Below are positions 53,723 through 62,494 of a stretch of DNA of 64,000 nt, one piece after another (position 1 is the stretch's first letter; each line of letters starts with the position of its first letter). The translations under genes and the position numbers were made by a program. Below the pieces are notes generated by a model. The model ran no database searches, had not been told where the DNA came from, and saw nothing but the letters and a program-made list of their open reading frames with translations. Source of the DNA: Candidatus Aphodovivens excrementavium (lineage in GTDB: Bacteria > Actinomycetota > Coriobacteriia > Coriobacteriales > Eggerthellaceae); the NCBI GenBank assembly GCA_018715935.1, contig DVKR01000029.1, positions 62,001 through 126,000 on the forward strand, given 5' to 3'.

Positions 53723-56485
53723 TTACATCGCCCCCCGAATGCTCAAGGCAGCTTCTAAAACATCTCCCGCTTTGGCGGAAGCAACCGTTGAAGTGGTGTT
53801 TTCCAGAACGATGGCAACCACTGCGGTGGGCGTATCGGAATTGGCGTCAACCATGCCTACGAACCAGCCGTCGTCGCCGTCGGGCGTTTCTGCAGTGCCG
53901 GTTTTTCCGGCAACCTGAACACCGGAAATAGCGGCAGCCGTGCCGGTTCCCGAGTTCACGACGCCCTTAAGCACTTCTTTCACGCGGTTCGCCGTTTCCG
54001 AGGTCACCGCCTGCAGATAGGTGGACGATTGCGCTTGGAAGCTGCGTTCGCCGTTGGCGTTGTAAACGCTGTCCACCAGGTAGGGCTGCATGATCGTTCC
54101 GTTGTTTGCGATAGCGCAGCCCACCATTGCCATTTCGAGGACGTTGGTTTGCGGTCCGGCGGGGCTTTCGTGCTCGCCGACAGGCTCGCCGGCTGCCGCC
54201 CAGGCGGTTTCCCATTCAGTCATCTCGTCGGGGTCGGGCATGAGCGCAACCGAAGTGGGAAGCTCGAAGTCGAGCTCTTTGTTGAAGCCGAACGCTTCGG
54301 CGCCTTCCACCAGCAAGCGCGAGCCAATCTGCACGCCCAGCTGGCCAAAAGCGGTGTTAGACGACACTTCGGTCGCGCGCGCCAGGGTGATGTTCCCGTA
54401 GCTTTCGCCGCCGAAGTTGGTGACGCTTGCATTGCCTATTTCCATTTCGCCGGGTGAGGAGAACACAGTGTCTTCGCTGGCAATGTTGTTCTCAAGTGCC
54501 GTTGCCAGCGAAATGATCTTGAAGGTGGAGCCCGGTGCGTACAGGCTTTGCGTCGCGCGGTTGAACAGCTGGCTGGAATCGCCTCCGTTTGCCGCCGCCT
54601 GCCCAAGCAGGCTTTCGATGTCGTTGGCGTCATAGGTGGGAGAGGATGCCATAGCCAGCACCGCGCCCGTTGAGGGATCCATCACAACGCAGGCGCCCGT
54701 TTGCCCGGCAAGCGCGTCCTGCGCTGCCTGCTGGATAGTGGAGTTGAGCGTGAGGCGCACGTCGTTGCCGGGGGTGCTAATGCCGGCGGCGGCGTTTATT
54801 ACGTCGGTCCAGCTGGCGTAGTTCTGCTGGCCTTTGAGCGTGGAGTTCTCGCTTGCCTCTATGCCGCTGGTTCCGTATTGCGTGGAGTAGTAGCCCACCA
54901 CATGGCTTGCCAAATCGCCTTCGGGATACACGCGCTCGTAGGTTCCGTCGTCTTGCAGCTGGCTTTCAGCCAGCACAACGCCGTCGTAGGTGGAGATGGA
55001 GCCTCGTTCGGTGTTGGCCTCTTTTGCCATGGTGTGGTTGTTGCCCGGCATGTTTTGATAGGTTTCTGCCTGAACCACCATGATGAGTGTGAGGTTTGCC
55101 ACCAGAAGCGCAAACAGGATAGAGAAGCCAACCATGGCGGTGGTGAGGCGTTTGCCCAATGCCACGCGGCCAAGTACGCTGCCCGGTGCGAGCATGCTGG
55201 TGCCGGAGCTCATTTCCTTGCCGACGCCAGTGCCCTCGTCGCCTGCGCGCATCAGCAGGGCAACGGAAATGAAGCTGGCCAGCAGCGACGAGCCGCCTTG
55301 GCTGACAAAGGGCAAGGTCAGGCCGGTAAGAGGGATGAGGCGCGTGACGCCTCCCACGATGATGAAGGCCTGCAAAATGATGATGGAGGTCAAGCCTACC
55401 GCAGTAAACGAGCTGACGTCGCTTTTCGCGCGTGCTGCAGTAACCATGCCGCGAATAGCGAGGCAGAGATACAAAAGCAGCAGTCCTGCGGCGCCCAAAA
55501 GACCCGTTTCCTCGCCGATGGCGGCAAAGATGAAGTCGCTTTCCACGACGGGAATCTGCTCGGCTAGCCCGCGTCCGATGCCCACGCCGAACATACCGCC
55601 ATCGGCCAGCGAGTAGATGGTTTGAACCAGCTGGTAGCCGGTGTTCTGCGCATCCGAGAAGGGGTCGAGCCAGGTTGTCACGCGCACCTGGACGTGGTCG
55701 AACACGAAGTAAAGCCCCACCGCTCCTGCGGCCATCAGCAAAACGCCGACGATCACATAGGATTTCTTCCCAGTGGCAACGTAGAGCATCACCAGGAACA
55801 CGAAGAAAAACACCAACGCGCTGCCGAGGTCTTTTTCAAATGCAACAATGCCGATAGAAATGAGCCACATGGCCAGAAGCGGCAAAAGGGTGCGAATATC
55901 GGGCAGGTTAAAAGGCCCAACGCGCCAGGTGAACACGGAAAGCATCTCGCGATTCGCAGCGAGGTATCCCGCCAGAAACAGCACGACTGCGATCTTTGCC
56001 ACTTCGCCCGGTTGGAACGAGAAAGGACCAATGTTCAGCCAGATGCGACTGCCGTTGATCTCTTGGCCGATGAGGGGAACAAGTGGCGAGACGAGCAGGA
56101 TGAAGCCCACGAGCATAAGGGTGTACTTGTAGCGTGCGAGCTTGTCGAGGTTGCGCACGAATGCAAGGACCAGCACCATGCATGCCACGCCGACAAACAG
56201 CCACAGCAGCTGACCCACCGCCAAATCGGGTTTAAGGCGCGTGACAAAGGCGATGCCAATGCCTGAAAGGGTGAAGGTGAGCGGCAAAATGGCAGGATCC
56301 GCCCCTGGCGCCAACTTGCGTACGGCAAGATGGGCAACGACGAAGGCCGCGAAGATGCCGATGGGCACCCCCAAGGTATTGAAATTCAACGATTGTCCCT
56401 GGTTCACCACCAGCATCGCGAACATGAGTATGACAAGCGGCGCCGCGATGCACAGCAGGACAAGCTCTAGATTTCGTCTCGTCAT
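53723..56485 (-). CDS. SEDS glycosyltransferase (FtsW/RodA) fused to class B penicillin-binding protein
   Basis: 920 residues in one frame. Residues ~1-445 are a FtsW/RodA-type SEDS protein with about ten helices: NGSRIWLNIGPFSFQPGEVAKIA, FEKDLGSALVFF, GVGIGRG, AAIGEETGLLG and PFVSQGGSSLLASF. A further helix (~460-485) leads into a PbpA-like transpeptidase with active-site SxxK (Ser653, GSTFK), SxN (708-710) and KTG (Lys861-Gly863). Elsewhere these are two genes, rodA and pbpA, in this very cluster. The fusion would couple glycan polymerisation and crosslinking in one chain. The start overlaps the pstP stop (4 bp). Confidence 0.93.
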   Translation of the reverse strand: MTRRNLELVLLCIAAPLVILMFAMLVVNQGQSLNFNTLGVPIGIFAAFVVAHLAVRKLAPGADPAILPLTFTLSGIGIAFVTRLKPDLAVGQLLWLFVGVACMVLVLAFVRNLDKLARYKYTLMLVGFILLVSPLVPLIGQEINGSRIWLNIGPFSFQPGEVAKIAVVLFLAGYLAANREMLSVFTWRVGPFNLPDIRTLLPLLAMWLISIGIVAFEKDLGSALVFFFVFLVMLYVATGKKSYVIVGVLLMAAGAVGLYFVFDHVQVRVTTWLDPFSDAQNTGYQLVQTIYSLADGGMFGVGIGRGLAEQIPVVESDFIFAAIGEETGLLGAAGLLLLYLCLAIRGMVTAARAKSDVSSFTAVGLTSIIILQAFIIVGGVTRLIPLTGLTLPFVSQGGSSLLASFISVALLMRAGDEGTGVGKEMSSGTSMLAPGSVLGRVALGKRLTTAMVGFSILFALLVANLTLIMVVQAETYQNMPGNNHTMAKEANTERGSISTYDGVVLAESQLQDDGTYERVYPEGDLASHVVGYYSTQYGTSGIEASENSTLKGQQNYASWTDVINAAAGISTPGNDVRLTLNSTIQQAAQDALAGQTGACVVMDPSTGAVLAMASSPTYDANDIESLLGQAAANGGDSSQLFNRATQSLYAPGSTFKIISLATALENNIASEDTVFSSPGEMEIGNASVTNFGGESYGNITLARATEVSSNTAFGQLGVQIGSRLLVEGAEAFGFNKELDFELPTSVALMPDPDEMTEWETAWAAAGEPVGEHESPAGPQTNVLEMAMVGCAIANNGTIMQPYLVDSVYNANGERSFQAQSSTYLQAVTSETANRVKEVLKGVVNSGTGTAAAISGVQVAGKTGTAETPDGDDGWFVGMVDANSDTPTAVVAIVLENTTSTVASAKAGDVLEAALSIRGAM

Positions 56486-57798
56486 GCGCCCTCACCGCTT
56501 TTTCGAATATCGTCTGGAGAGACGGCGTTTGCGCCCGCGTTGGAAACGGAGCTTGACGAGGTGTTGCCCGCCGAGTCTTCGGACCCCGTCTCGCTGTTGG
56601 AAGGGTTGGTTGTCTGACCGCTGGACGTGGCGTTCTCTTTGGTTCCTTGCTGGGCGGAAGAGGATGTGTTGGCGGTGTCTCCTTCCGAGTTTTCGTTGCT
56701 ATCGGGGTCAAGCTGGGCGCGATACTCTTCAACGAGGTTTTGCGCTGCTTCCAAATTGTCTACTCGCAGGCCTTCCTTGATGCGGCTTGCAACGCCTGGC
56801 GACAGCTTGTCAACTTCAACTTCGGTAACTTCGACTAGCTCGGAGTACGAGAGCATCAAGAAGGGCTCGGGGGTGCCTTTGTAGATGGCGACCTTGCCGT
56901 CTTGCTCGGTCAGGTAAGCCGAGTTGTGTACGAAGGCGTTTGCTGCCCATGCGGAACCAGCGAACAGCGCGGCCAAAACCACGATCACGAACGCAATGGT
57001 GAGCTTGGTCTTAAGCGCCAGCTTCTTTCGCTGAGCCTCTCTGCGCCCGGCAACGTCGGCAACTACGACCGTGATATTGTCGTTGCCGCCCGCCGCAATA
57101 GCCTCGTTGACCAGCTGAGAGGCGCAGCGCTGAGGGTCTGCCGTGCGGTTCATGATGGCTTCGATATCGGCGTCTTCCACCATGCCCGACAGGCCGTCGG
57201 AGCACAAGAGAAGCCTGTCGCCGGTTTGCACGTCTAGTTCGTAGAGGTCGGGCTTGGTGGTCGGGTCGGTTCCCAGGGCGCGCGTGATAACCGAGCGTCG
57301 TGGGTGCACGCGCGCTTCGGCGGGAGTGAGCTGGCCTGCTTCAACCATCAGGGCGACCAGGCTATGGTCGTGGGTCAGCTGCTGGAGCTTGCCTTGGTGC
57401 AGCAGGTAGGCACGAGAGTCGCCTACCTGAGCAAGCACCAAACGCTCGCCTTCGAGGATGGCGGCGGTGCAGGTAGTTCCCATGCCCTCGCGCCCGCGTC
57501 CTTCGCGTGCTGCTTCGATGATGGCGAGGTTCGCTTCTTCGACGGCCTGCCCCAGTGCTTCGGCGTCGGCGGTTTTAGGAGCCTTTTCAGCCAAAACGGT
57601 AGCGCAGATTTCGGAGGCAACCTCGCCTGCCGCGTGACCGCCCATGCCGTCGGCAACGGCGAAGAGGGGAGGGGCAACCACGAGGCTGTCTTCATTGTGT
57701 TCGCGAACGCATCCCACATCGGTGCGGCTGCCGAATTCGGTTATGGCGCCGCGCCGGGTGTGGGAGGTGGACCGGTACGAGTGTCTTTCGCGAGCCAT
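56482..57798 (-). CDS. pstP: PP2C-type Ser/Thr phosphatase PstP
   Basis: 438 residues. Residues ~15-255 are the PP2C domain: RTDVGCVREHNEDSLV, FAVADGMGGHAAGEVAS, VLAQVGDSRAYLL, LLLCSDGLSGMV and GGNDNITVVVADV with all metal aspartates. A membrane helix (~275-295) and an extracellular Ser/Asn/Glu-rich domain follow. It dephosphorylates PknB and its substrates. It overlaps its downstream neighbour by four bases and abuts fhaB. Confidence 0.95.
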   Translation of the reverse strand: MARERHSYRSTSHTRRGAITEFGSRTDVGCVREHNEDSLVVAPPLFAVADGMGGHAAGEVASEICATVLAEKAPKTADAEALGQAVEEANLAIIEAAREGRGREGMGTTCTAAILEGERLVLAQVGDSRAYLLHQGKLQQLTHDHSLVALMVEAGQLTPAEARVHPRRSVITRALGTDPTTKPDLYELDVQTGDRLLLCSDGLSGMVEDADIEAIMNRTADPQRCASQLVNEAIAAGGNDNITVVVADVAGRREAQRKKLALKTKLTIAFVIVVLAALFAGSAWAANAFVHNSAYLTEQDGKVAIYKGTPEPFLMLSYSELVEVTEVEVDKLSPGVASRIKEGLRVDNLEAAQNLVEEYRAQLDPDSNENSEGDTANTSSSAQQGTKENATSSGQTTNPSNSETGSEDSAGNTSSSSVSNAGANAVSPDDIRKSGEGA

Positions 57799-58211
57799 TA
57801 GGCGTGCCTGACTTTTATGGACACGTCGCCGATGGTGACCGTGTCGTTGTTGCTGAGCGCGGTGGGGGCGCTAATGTATTGGTTGTTCACCATCGTGCCG
57901 TTGGTCGACTGGAGGTCTTCAACGAATAGGTTTTGACCCATGAGGGAAAAACGCGCGTGGCGCGCTGAAACGTATCCGGCCCCAATGACGATGTCGGCGC
58001 CGGGGCTTCGCCCTACGATTACCGGGCCGCGCACGACGATGGACACGCCGCGCAGCTCCTTAGGGCCGCGCTCTACCGAGATGCTCCATGTGCGCTCGCT
58101 TTTGCGCTGGCCGCGCACTAGACCAATTCCCGTGCGCATGATGGCGAACAGAAACAGATACAGCAGCGCCACAAACAGCAGACGGCCTATGAGCAATGCG
58201 ATATCGATCAT
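57798..58211 (-). CDS. fhaB: FHA-domain protein FhaB (FipA/FhaB-like)
   Basis: 137 residues. An N-terminal membrane helix (LIGRLLFVALLYLFLFAIM) is followed by a C-terminal FHA domain: VIVGRSPGADIVIGAGYVSARHARFSLM and LQSTNGTMVNNQ, the phosphothreonine-binding GR..SxxH..NG residues. FHA modules read PknB phosphorylations. Its stop shares a base with the pstP start (58-nt-scale tight packing), and fhaA lies 12 bp upstream. Confidence 0.9.
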   Translation of the reverse strand: MIDIALLIGRLLFVALLYLFLFAIMRTGIGLVRGQRKSERTWSISVERGPKELRGVSIVVRGPVIVGRSPGADIVIGAGYVSARHARFSLMGQNLFVEDLQSTNGTMVNNQYISAPTALSNNDTVTIGDVSIKVRHA

Positions 58212-58223
58212 TCGGTAGACACC

Positions 58224-59348
58224 TTATCCCTGATAGGTGAATATGAAGTTCGTAGTGCCGATGGTGATGTGGTCTCCCTCTTCAAGTGGTTGCGAGGCAA
58301 CGCCGTAGCCGTTTACCAGAGTTCCGTTCGTGGAGCCGAGATCGGTGATGAACCAGGTGCCCTGAGCGTCGCATGCAAGCTCTGCATGCGAGCGGCTGGC
58401 GTTGATGTCGGAAACCACGATGTCGTTTTTCGACTCACGTCCCACCATCAGGCGCGTGCCTGCCAAGGTGTAGGCGCGGTTGTTGGTGGCGTCAATCAGG
58501 CGTGCCGGCTGGAAGGCGGCGGGAGTTGACGCTTGCTGGTCTCCTGCGGCAAATACAACCGTATTGGCAGCACGCTGGGGCTGGGCGCCAGCGGCGGCGG
58601 CATCAGCGACAGCACCCGCAGCAGCACCCGCGCCTGCGGCGGCAACTCCTGCGGCGCCAGCAGCTCCGGCAGCTCCGGCGGCGTAGGATGCGCCATCGCC
58701 GTCGTGGGGAGCAGGGTCGTAGCCGCCCTGGTCGACGCTTTCGTCGTAATAATCGTCGTAGCCGTCATATGAGTTGGCAGGGGCGTCGTAGGCGTTATAG
58801 GAGTCGTAGTCGAAATCGTCGTAGTTGTTCTGAGGGGCGGGCGCAAAGCCTCCTGCGGCCGGCACGCCGCCGCGCGGAGCATAGCCGGGTTGCTGGCCTG
58901 CGCGGGCGCCTCTGGCGACAGGTTGGGGAGCCAGCCCGTAGCGTTGCATCTCTTCTGCGCGAAGCTGCTCGACTATCGGCGCGGCAACCGCTTCCGCGAT
59001 AATGTCAAACTTGCCGTGCTTCAGGTCGTCGTCAACGATGAAGCGAACCAGCGGTTGGCCGTCCATGACCAAGCCCTGTTCGACGGCTTTGGCGGCGAGG
59101 TAGGTTTCCGTTTCTCCTGCCAACGTAGGGTAGTATCCGAACAGGCGCTCGTCGTCGTCGGGGTTCACCAAAACGGTATAGAGCGTGGGGGCATACTGCT
59201 TGCCGGCGCCCACCATCTTCTCGCGCCGCATTTGCTTCTCGGCCTTTTTTGCTATTTGCACCGGGGAAATGGGCGCGCGCATCATTTTGTCGGCAGCGCC
59301 TTCCACCGTATCTTCCATCTTGCCTTCGAACTTAGAGAGGAAGCCCAT
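58224..59348 (-). CDS. fhaA: FHA-domain protein FhaA with DUF3662 N-terminus
   Basis: 374 residues from ATG 59348 (AGGAG upstream). Residues 1-~130 are the DUF3662/FhaA_N domain (MGFLSKFEGKMEDTVEGAADKM...APTLYTVLVNPDD...RFIVDDDLKHGKFDI). A ~145-residue linker is rich in Tyr/Asp then Ala/Gly (AAGAAGAAGAAGV). The C-terminal FHA domain has LMVGRESKNDIVVSDINASRSHAEL and LGSTNGTLVNG. In actinobacteria FhaA scaffolds peptidoglycan synthesis with PknB. First gene of the cluster. Confidence 0.93.
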   Translation of the reverse strand: MGFLSKFEGKMEDTVEGAADKMMRAPISPVQIAKKAEKQMRREKMVGAGKQYAPTLYTVLVNPDDDERLFGYYPTLAGETETYLAAKAVEQGLVMDGQPLVRFIVDDDLKHGKFDIIAEAVAAPIVEQLRAEEMQRYGLAPQPVARGARAGQQPGYAPRGGVPAAGGFAPAPQNNYDDFDYDSYNAYDAPANSYDGYDDYYDESVDQGGYDPAPHDGDGASYAAGAAGAAGAAGVAAAGAGAAAGAVADAAAAGAQPQRAANTVVFAAGDQQASTPAAFQPARLIDATNNRAYTLAGTRLMVGRESKNDIVVSDINASRSHAELACDAQGTWFITDLGSTNGTLVNGYGVASQPLEEGDHITIGTTNFIFTYQG

Positions 59349-59737
59349 TGCGTCTCCTATCGGTCTGTTGCGGGCTTGGAGCACGTGTCTACAACGTTCC
59401 ATCTTGCCACAAACGAGAAAATGCGTTGGCATTTTCACCTAAGTTCCGCTGTATCAGCAAGGAATTGTTGCGAAACCGTGCACAAACTGCGCGGCTGGGG
59501 CAGGAATGTCTGCCTGCGGCCGTGGGGTGGGACTATCGGTCTAGACGGCTGCGGGGGAAACGCGGTTCACCGGTTTGGCCTCAGGCCAAACCAATACCGC
59601 AGCAGAGGGCTTGCGGCTATAATGCACATGAGGTTCAAAGTGCGGGCAATGCGCGACGTGCGGTGTCGTGCGGGCGCATTGCGACAGGGCGCGTAGGATG
59701 TGTGTCCGCGCGCGGTGCTTGAGAGAAGGGGTGTTGC
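59349..59737. other. Intergenic region between fhaA and the second Usp gene
   Basis: 389 bp carrying the divergent promoters of the fhaA cluster and the Usp gene. A perfect 10-bp palindrome with one-base loop, GGTTTGGCCT-C-AGGCCAAACC, spans 59572-59592. TATAAT at 59618-59623 is a likely -10 for the Usp gene; the -35 is weak. The longer upstream extension of fhaA is not translated. Confidence 0.5.
59572..59592. promoter_or_regulatory. Perfect palindrome upstream of the Usp promoter
   Basis: GGTTTGGCCT and AGGCCAAACC flank a single C. It lies just upstream of the -35 region of the predicted Usp promoter, a classic operator position. Confidence 0.5.
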
Positions 59738-60214
59738 ATGCTCTACGACAACATTATGGTGCCCTATGATGGTTCTTCGTCGTCGCGCGCTGCGCTGCAA
59801 GAGGCGGCGCGGTTCGCTCAGCAAGACCCCGGATTGACGCTGCGCATCGTGCATATAATGGACGTGGAGACGCGCGTGGCGGCTTTGCTCGACAAACGTC
59901 CCAGCGCTCGGGCGGAAGTGACGTCAAGCGACCTTCGCCGGCTTCACGAGCAGGTCATACAGCAAACCGACGAGGCGCTGCATCGGCAGGTTGACAGCAT
60001 TTTGCAGCCGCTTCTGAACCGTGTGATAATCGAGTTTTTAGAGGAGACGTCGCCGGGAGCGCAGATTGTCGCCTACGCCACCGACAACGATTGCGACCTT
60101 ATCATTATGGGATCGCGCGGCCTGGGGGCGTTGCGCGGGATGCTGGGAAGCGTGAGCAATTACGTGCTGCGCGAGTCGGATGTGCCCGTTATGGTGGTGA
60201 AGCATTCCGAGTAG
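59738..60214 (+). CDS. Universal stress protein
   Basis: 158 residues, one Usp domain: DNIMVPYDGSSSSRAAL at the start and GSRGLGALRGMLGSVSNYVL near the end, matching the ATP-binding Usp pattern. Its central part is longer than the Usp at 22.6 kb. GAGAGAAGG precedes the ATG. Lies between the fha cluster and tRNA-Thr, and is followed by a terminator. Confidence 0.93.
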   Translation: MLYDNIMVPYDGSSSSRAALQEAARFAQQDPGLTLRIVHIMDVETRVAALLDKRPSARAEVTSSDLRRLHEQVIQQTDEALHRQVDSILQPLLNRVIIEFLEETSPGAQIVAYATDNDCDLIIMGSRGLGALRGMLGSVSNYVLRESDVPVMVVKHSE

Positions 60215-60221
60215 GAAAAGA

Positions 60222-60250
60222 AAAAGGCCACCGAGCATCGGCGGCCTTTT
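60222..60250. terminator. Bidirectional terminator (Usp and tRNA-Thr)
   Basis: AAAAGGCC-A-CCG with CGGCGGCCTTTT forms the stem; T-runs on both strands allow use in both directions. Confidence 0.85.
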
Positions 60251-60257
60251 GATTTCG

Positions 60258-60334
60258 TGGAGCCAACGACCGGACTCGAACCGGTGACCTGCTCATTACG
60301 AGTGAGCTGCTCTACCAACTGAGCCACGTTGGCA
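60258..60334 (-). tRNA. tRNA-Thr (anticodon CGT)
   Basis: 77 nt with encoded CCA. The acceptor is GCCAACG, the anticodon loop CTCGTAA lies between GCTCA and TGAGC, and the T-arm is GGTTCGAGTCC. Confidence 0.95.
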
Positions 60335-60411
60335 CACGGCTTCTTGCGAAGCGCAAGCATGCAGTATACCGAATCCGTCGTCGAGCTGCAAGAGGAAACA
60401 GTACTGTTCTT

Positions 60412-62475
60412 ATGCCGCACAACAGACTCATACTCAATCGATACACGCCTCTTGGCGAGGCGGGCTCCGGTGGATTTGCGACGGTGCAGATTGCGTGGGA
60501 TACGCGCATTCAGAGAAAAGTTGCCATTAAGTGCATAGAGCTTGAAGAGCTTGCCACCACCTTCAATCGTGTGCAGTCGAGAAGGGGTGACGCGCGTGAA
60601 GCGCGTCCAGGAGCGTTTGGCCAAGCGCATGGAGGCGCGTTCGCACGCCAAGGCTCGTCAGGCGTGTCCTTCGACGAGCAGAAAACGATTTCGATTGGCG
60701 GGCTTGAGGGAGCAAGCGGCTTGTTGGGGGATGCGGGAGCCACCGCCCCTCTCGATCCGTGGGACGCCCAAGGCTCAATGATTGCCGACGAACGCAGCGC
60801 GCAGGACGACTTTTCCGCAGCGGTGCGTGCCTACCTGCGCGTTCCCGGCCTCGACGAGGCGCGTACGGCGGCTTTGCTCACTGATGCCAACATTGTGGCG
60901 GTGTACGACTTCGAAGTTCAGGGAACTACCGCCTATTTGATCATGGAGTATGTGGAGGGGCTTACCCTCACGCAACTGCTTGAGCAGTATGGCAGCGAGA
61001 TGACGCTTGACGCGGTGGCGGCGGTGTTCTCGAGCGTGGCGCACGCGCTGGACGTGGCTCACGAGAACCAGGTGCTTCATCTCGACATCAAGCCCGATAA
61101 CATTCTTATCGATCACAAGGGACGCGTTAAGGTGACCGACTTCGGTCTTGCCAAATTGGCAGGCGCAAGCGGCTTTGGCGCTGCGGGCGGCGGCACCATA
61201 GGCTACATGCCGCTCGAGCAGATGCGCGGGGAGCTTTTAGACGTGCGCTGCGACGAATGGGCGCTTGCCTCGGTGACCTATGAGATGCTCACGGGGGAGA
61301 ACCCGTTTTTGGCGCACACCTTGCCCCAGGCGGAGACTGCCATTGTCGACGCCGAGCTCGTTTTGCCTTCGCTTTGTTGGGAGGGTCTGGACGACCAGGC
61401 CGACGACGTGCTGTTTTATGCCCTCGATCCCAACAGGGAGGAGCGATACGACACGGTTGCCGACTTCGCCGAGGAAATGGAGAAGTTTCTCGGCGATGCA
61501 AAGCGAGGCCAGCGGGAGCTGGCGTCGCTGGTTTCCTGCGCCGATTCTGACGATGCGGCGCTCGATGAGGACGAGCCTGTCTCGGACAAGAGGGAAAAAC
61601 GGCATCGCGAGCCTTTGTCCCAGCGCGTAGGGCGCATGCCCAAAGCTGTTGCGGGCAGGGCGGCCGCGGCTGCGGGGTCGGCCTTCGTTGCTTGGGTCGG
61701 CCTTGGGAACCTTCCGGGCGTGGCGGGCTTTGACAACCCCTTGTTTTGGGCATTGCTGGCGCTTGCGGGCGTGTTGGGCGCCGCAGTGCCTTCCGTGGGC
61801 GTTCTTGCTGCCTACCTTATATTGTCTGCGGCTTTGATCGCCCAAGGGGCGCTGGCTGTTGGGTGCGCGCTGGTTGTGGCAACGGGCTTGTGGTGGTGGT
61901 TTGTCGGTAGGCAAGGTACGGCAAGCGCCAACGTTGCCCTGGCGGCGCCCGTTGCCGGAGCCGTGGGGGCGGCCGCCTTGGCTCCTTTTGCGGCGGGGGC
62001 GGTGCTCAGGCCGGCTAGGGCGGTGGGGGCAACGCTTTTTTCGACCGTGGTTTCGGTGATATTCGCCTCATTTGGCTCTGCTTCCCTGTTCGGGTGGGAG
62101 GCGATGCGGCACGCTCATTTCGCCGGCATGCTTTTGCAGCGCGAGCTGCTTAGCCTTCTTACGCAGCCGGCAACGTGGGTCGTGATAGCGGGGTGGCTGA
62201 TTGCCGCCTTGGTGCTGGCTCTTTTCCGAATGCGCCCAACGCGCACGACAACGTGGATGGGCGTAGTTGCGTGCGCCGTTGTCCTTGTTGCGGCCGATTG
62301 CCTGCGTTCGGGGTTCCTGTCGGGCTATTCCGACTGGACCCCCTCGCCTGAAGTATTCGTTTCCATTGCGATCTGCGCAGCGCTGGTGGGTGTCGTTGCC
62401 TGCGCATTCCCTCAACAAAAAGAGCTCTCCGAAGACGAAGAGCTCCTCTCGGATTTCGATTCTCGCGAAGGCTAA
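60412..62475 (+). CDS. Membrane Ser/Thr protein kinase with a large N-lobe insertion
   Basis: 687 residues. N-lobe: GEAGSGGFATVQIAWD and Lys40 in VAIKC. Between the Lys strand and helix C lies an insertion of ~95 residues (47-~140), Arg/Gly-rich then acidic. The catalytic loop is HLDIKPDN (223-230), so the HRD Arg is replaced by Leu. DFG is at 243-245, and GTIGYMPLEQ closes the activation loop. The C-terminal ~270 residues hold about seven hydrophobic helices. No PASTA domain, no adjacent phosphatase. The start has only a weak GAGGAAAC site. Confidence 0.87.
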   Translation: MPHNRLILNRYTPLGEAGSGGFATVQIAWDTRIQRKVAIKCIELEELATTFNRVQSRRGDAREARPGAFGQAHGGAFARQGSSGVSFDEQKTISIGGLEGASGLLGDAGATAPLDPWDAQGSMIADERSAQDDFSAAVRAYLRVPGLDEARTAALLTDANIVAVYDFEVQGTTAYLIMEYVEGLTLTQLLEQYGSEMTLDAVAAVFSSVAHALDVAHENQVLHLDIKPDNILIDHKGRVKVTDFGLAKLAGASGFGAAGGGTIGYMPLEQMRGELLDVRCDEWALASVTYEMLTGENPFLAHTLPQAETAIVDAELVLPSLCWEGLDDQADDVLFYALDPNREERYDTVADFAEEMEKFLGDAKRGQRELASLVSCADSDDAALDEDEPVSDKREKRHREPLSQRVGRMPKAVAGRAAAAAGSAFVAWVGLGNLPGVAGFDNPLFWALLALAGVLGAAVPSVGVLAAYLILSAALIAQGALAVGCALVVATGLWWWFVGRQGTASANVALAAPVAGAVGAAALAPFAAGAVLRPARAVGATLFSTVVSVIFASFGSASLFGWEAMRHAHFAGMLLQRELLSLLTQPATWVVIAGWLIAALVLALFRMRPTRTTTWMGVVACAVVLVAADCLRSGFLSGYSDWTPSPEVFVSIAICAALVGVVACAFPQQKELSEDEELLSDFDSREG

Positions 62476-62494
62476 GGCGCGCGGCTTCAGGCCA

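Noticed and set aside
53700-56266. Plus-strand frames inside the SEDS/PBP gene (up to 288 residues)
   Set aside because: They mirror the coding frame on the other strand, carry no motifs, and start without ribosome sites.
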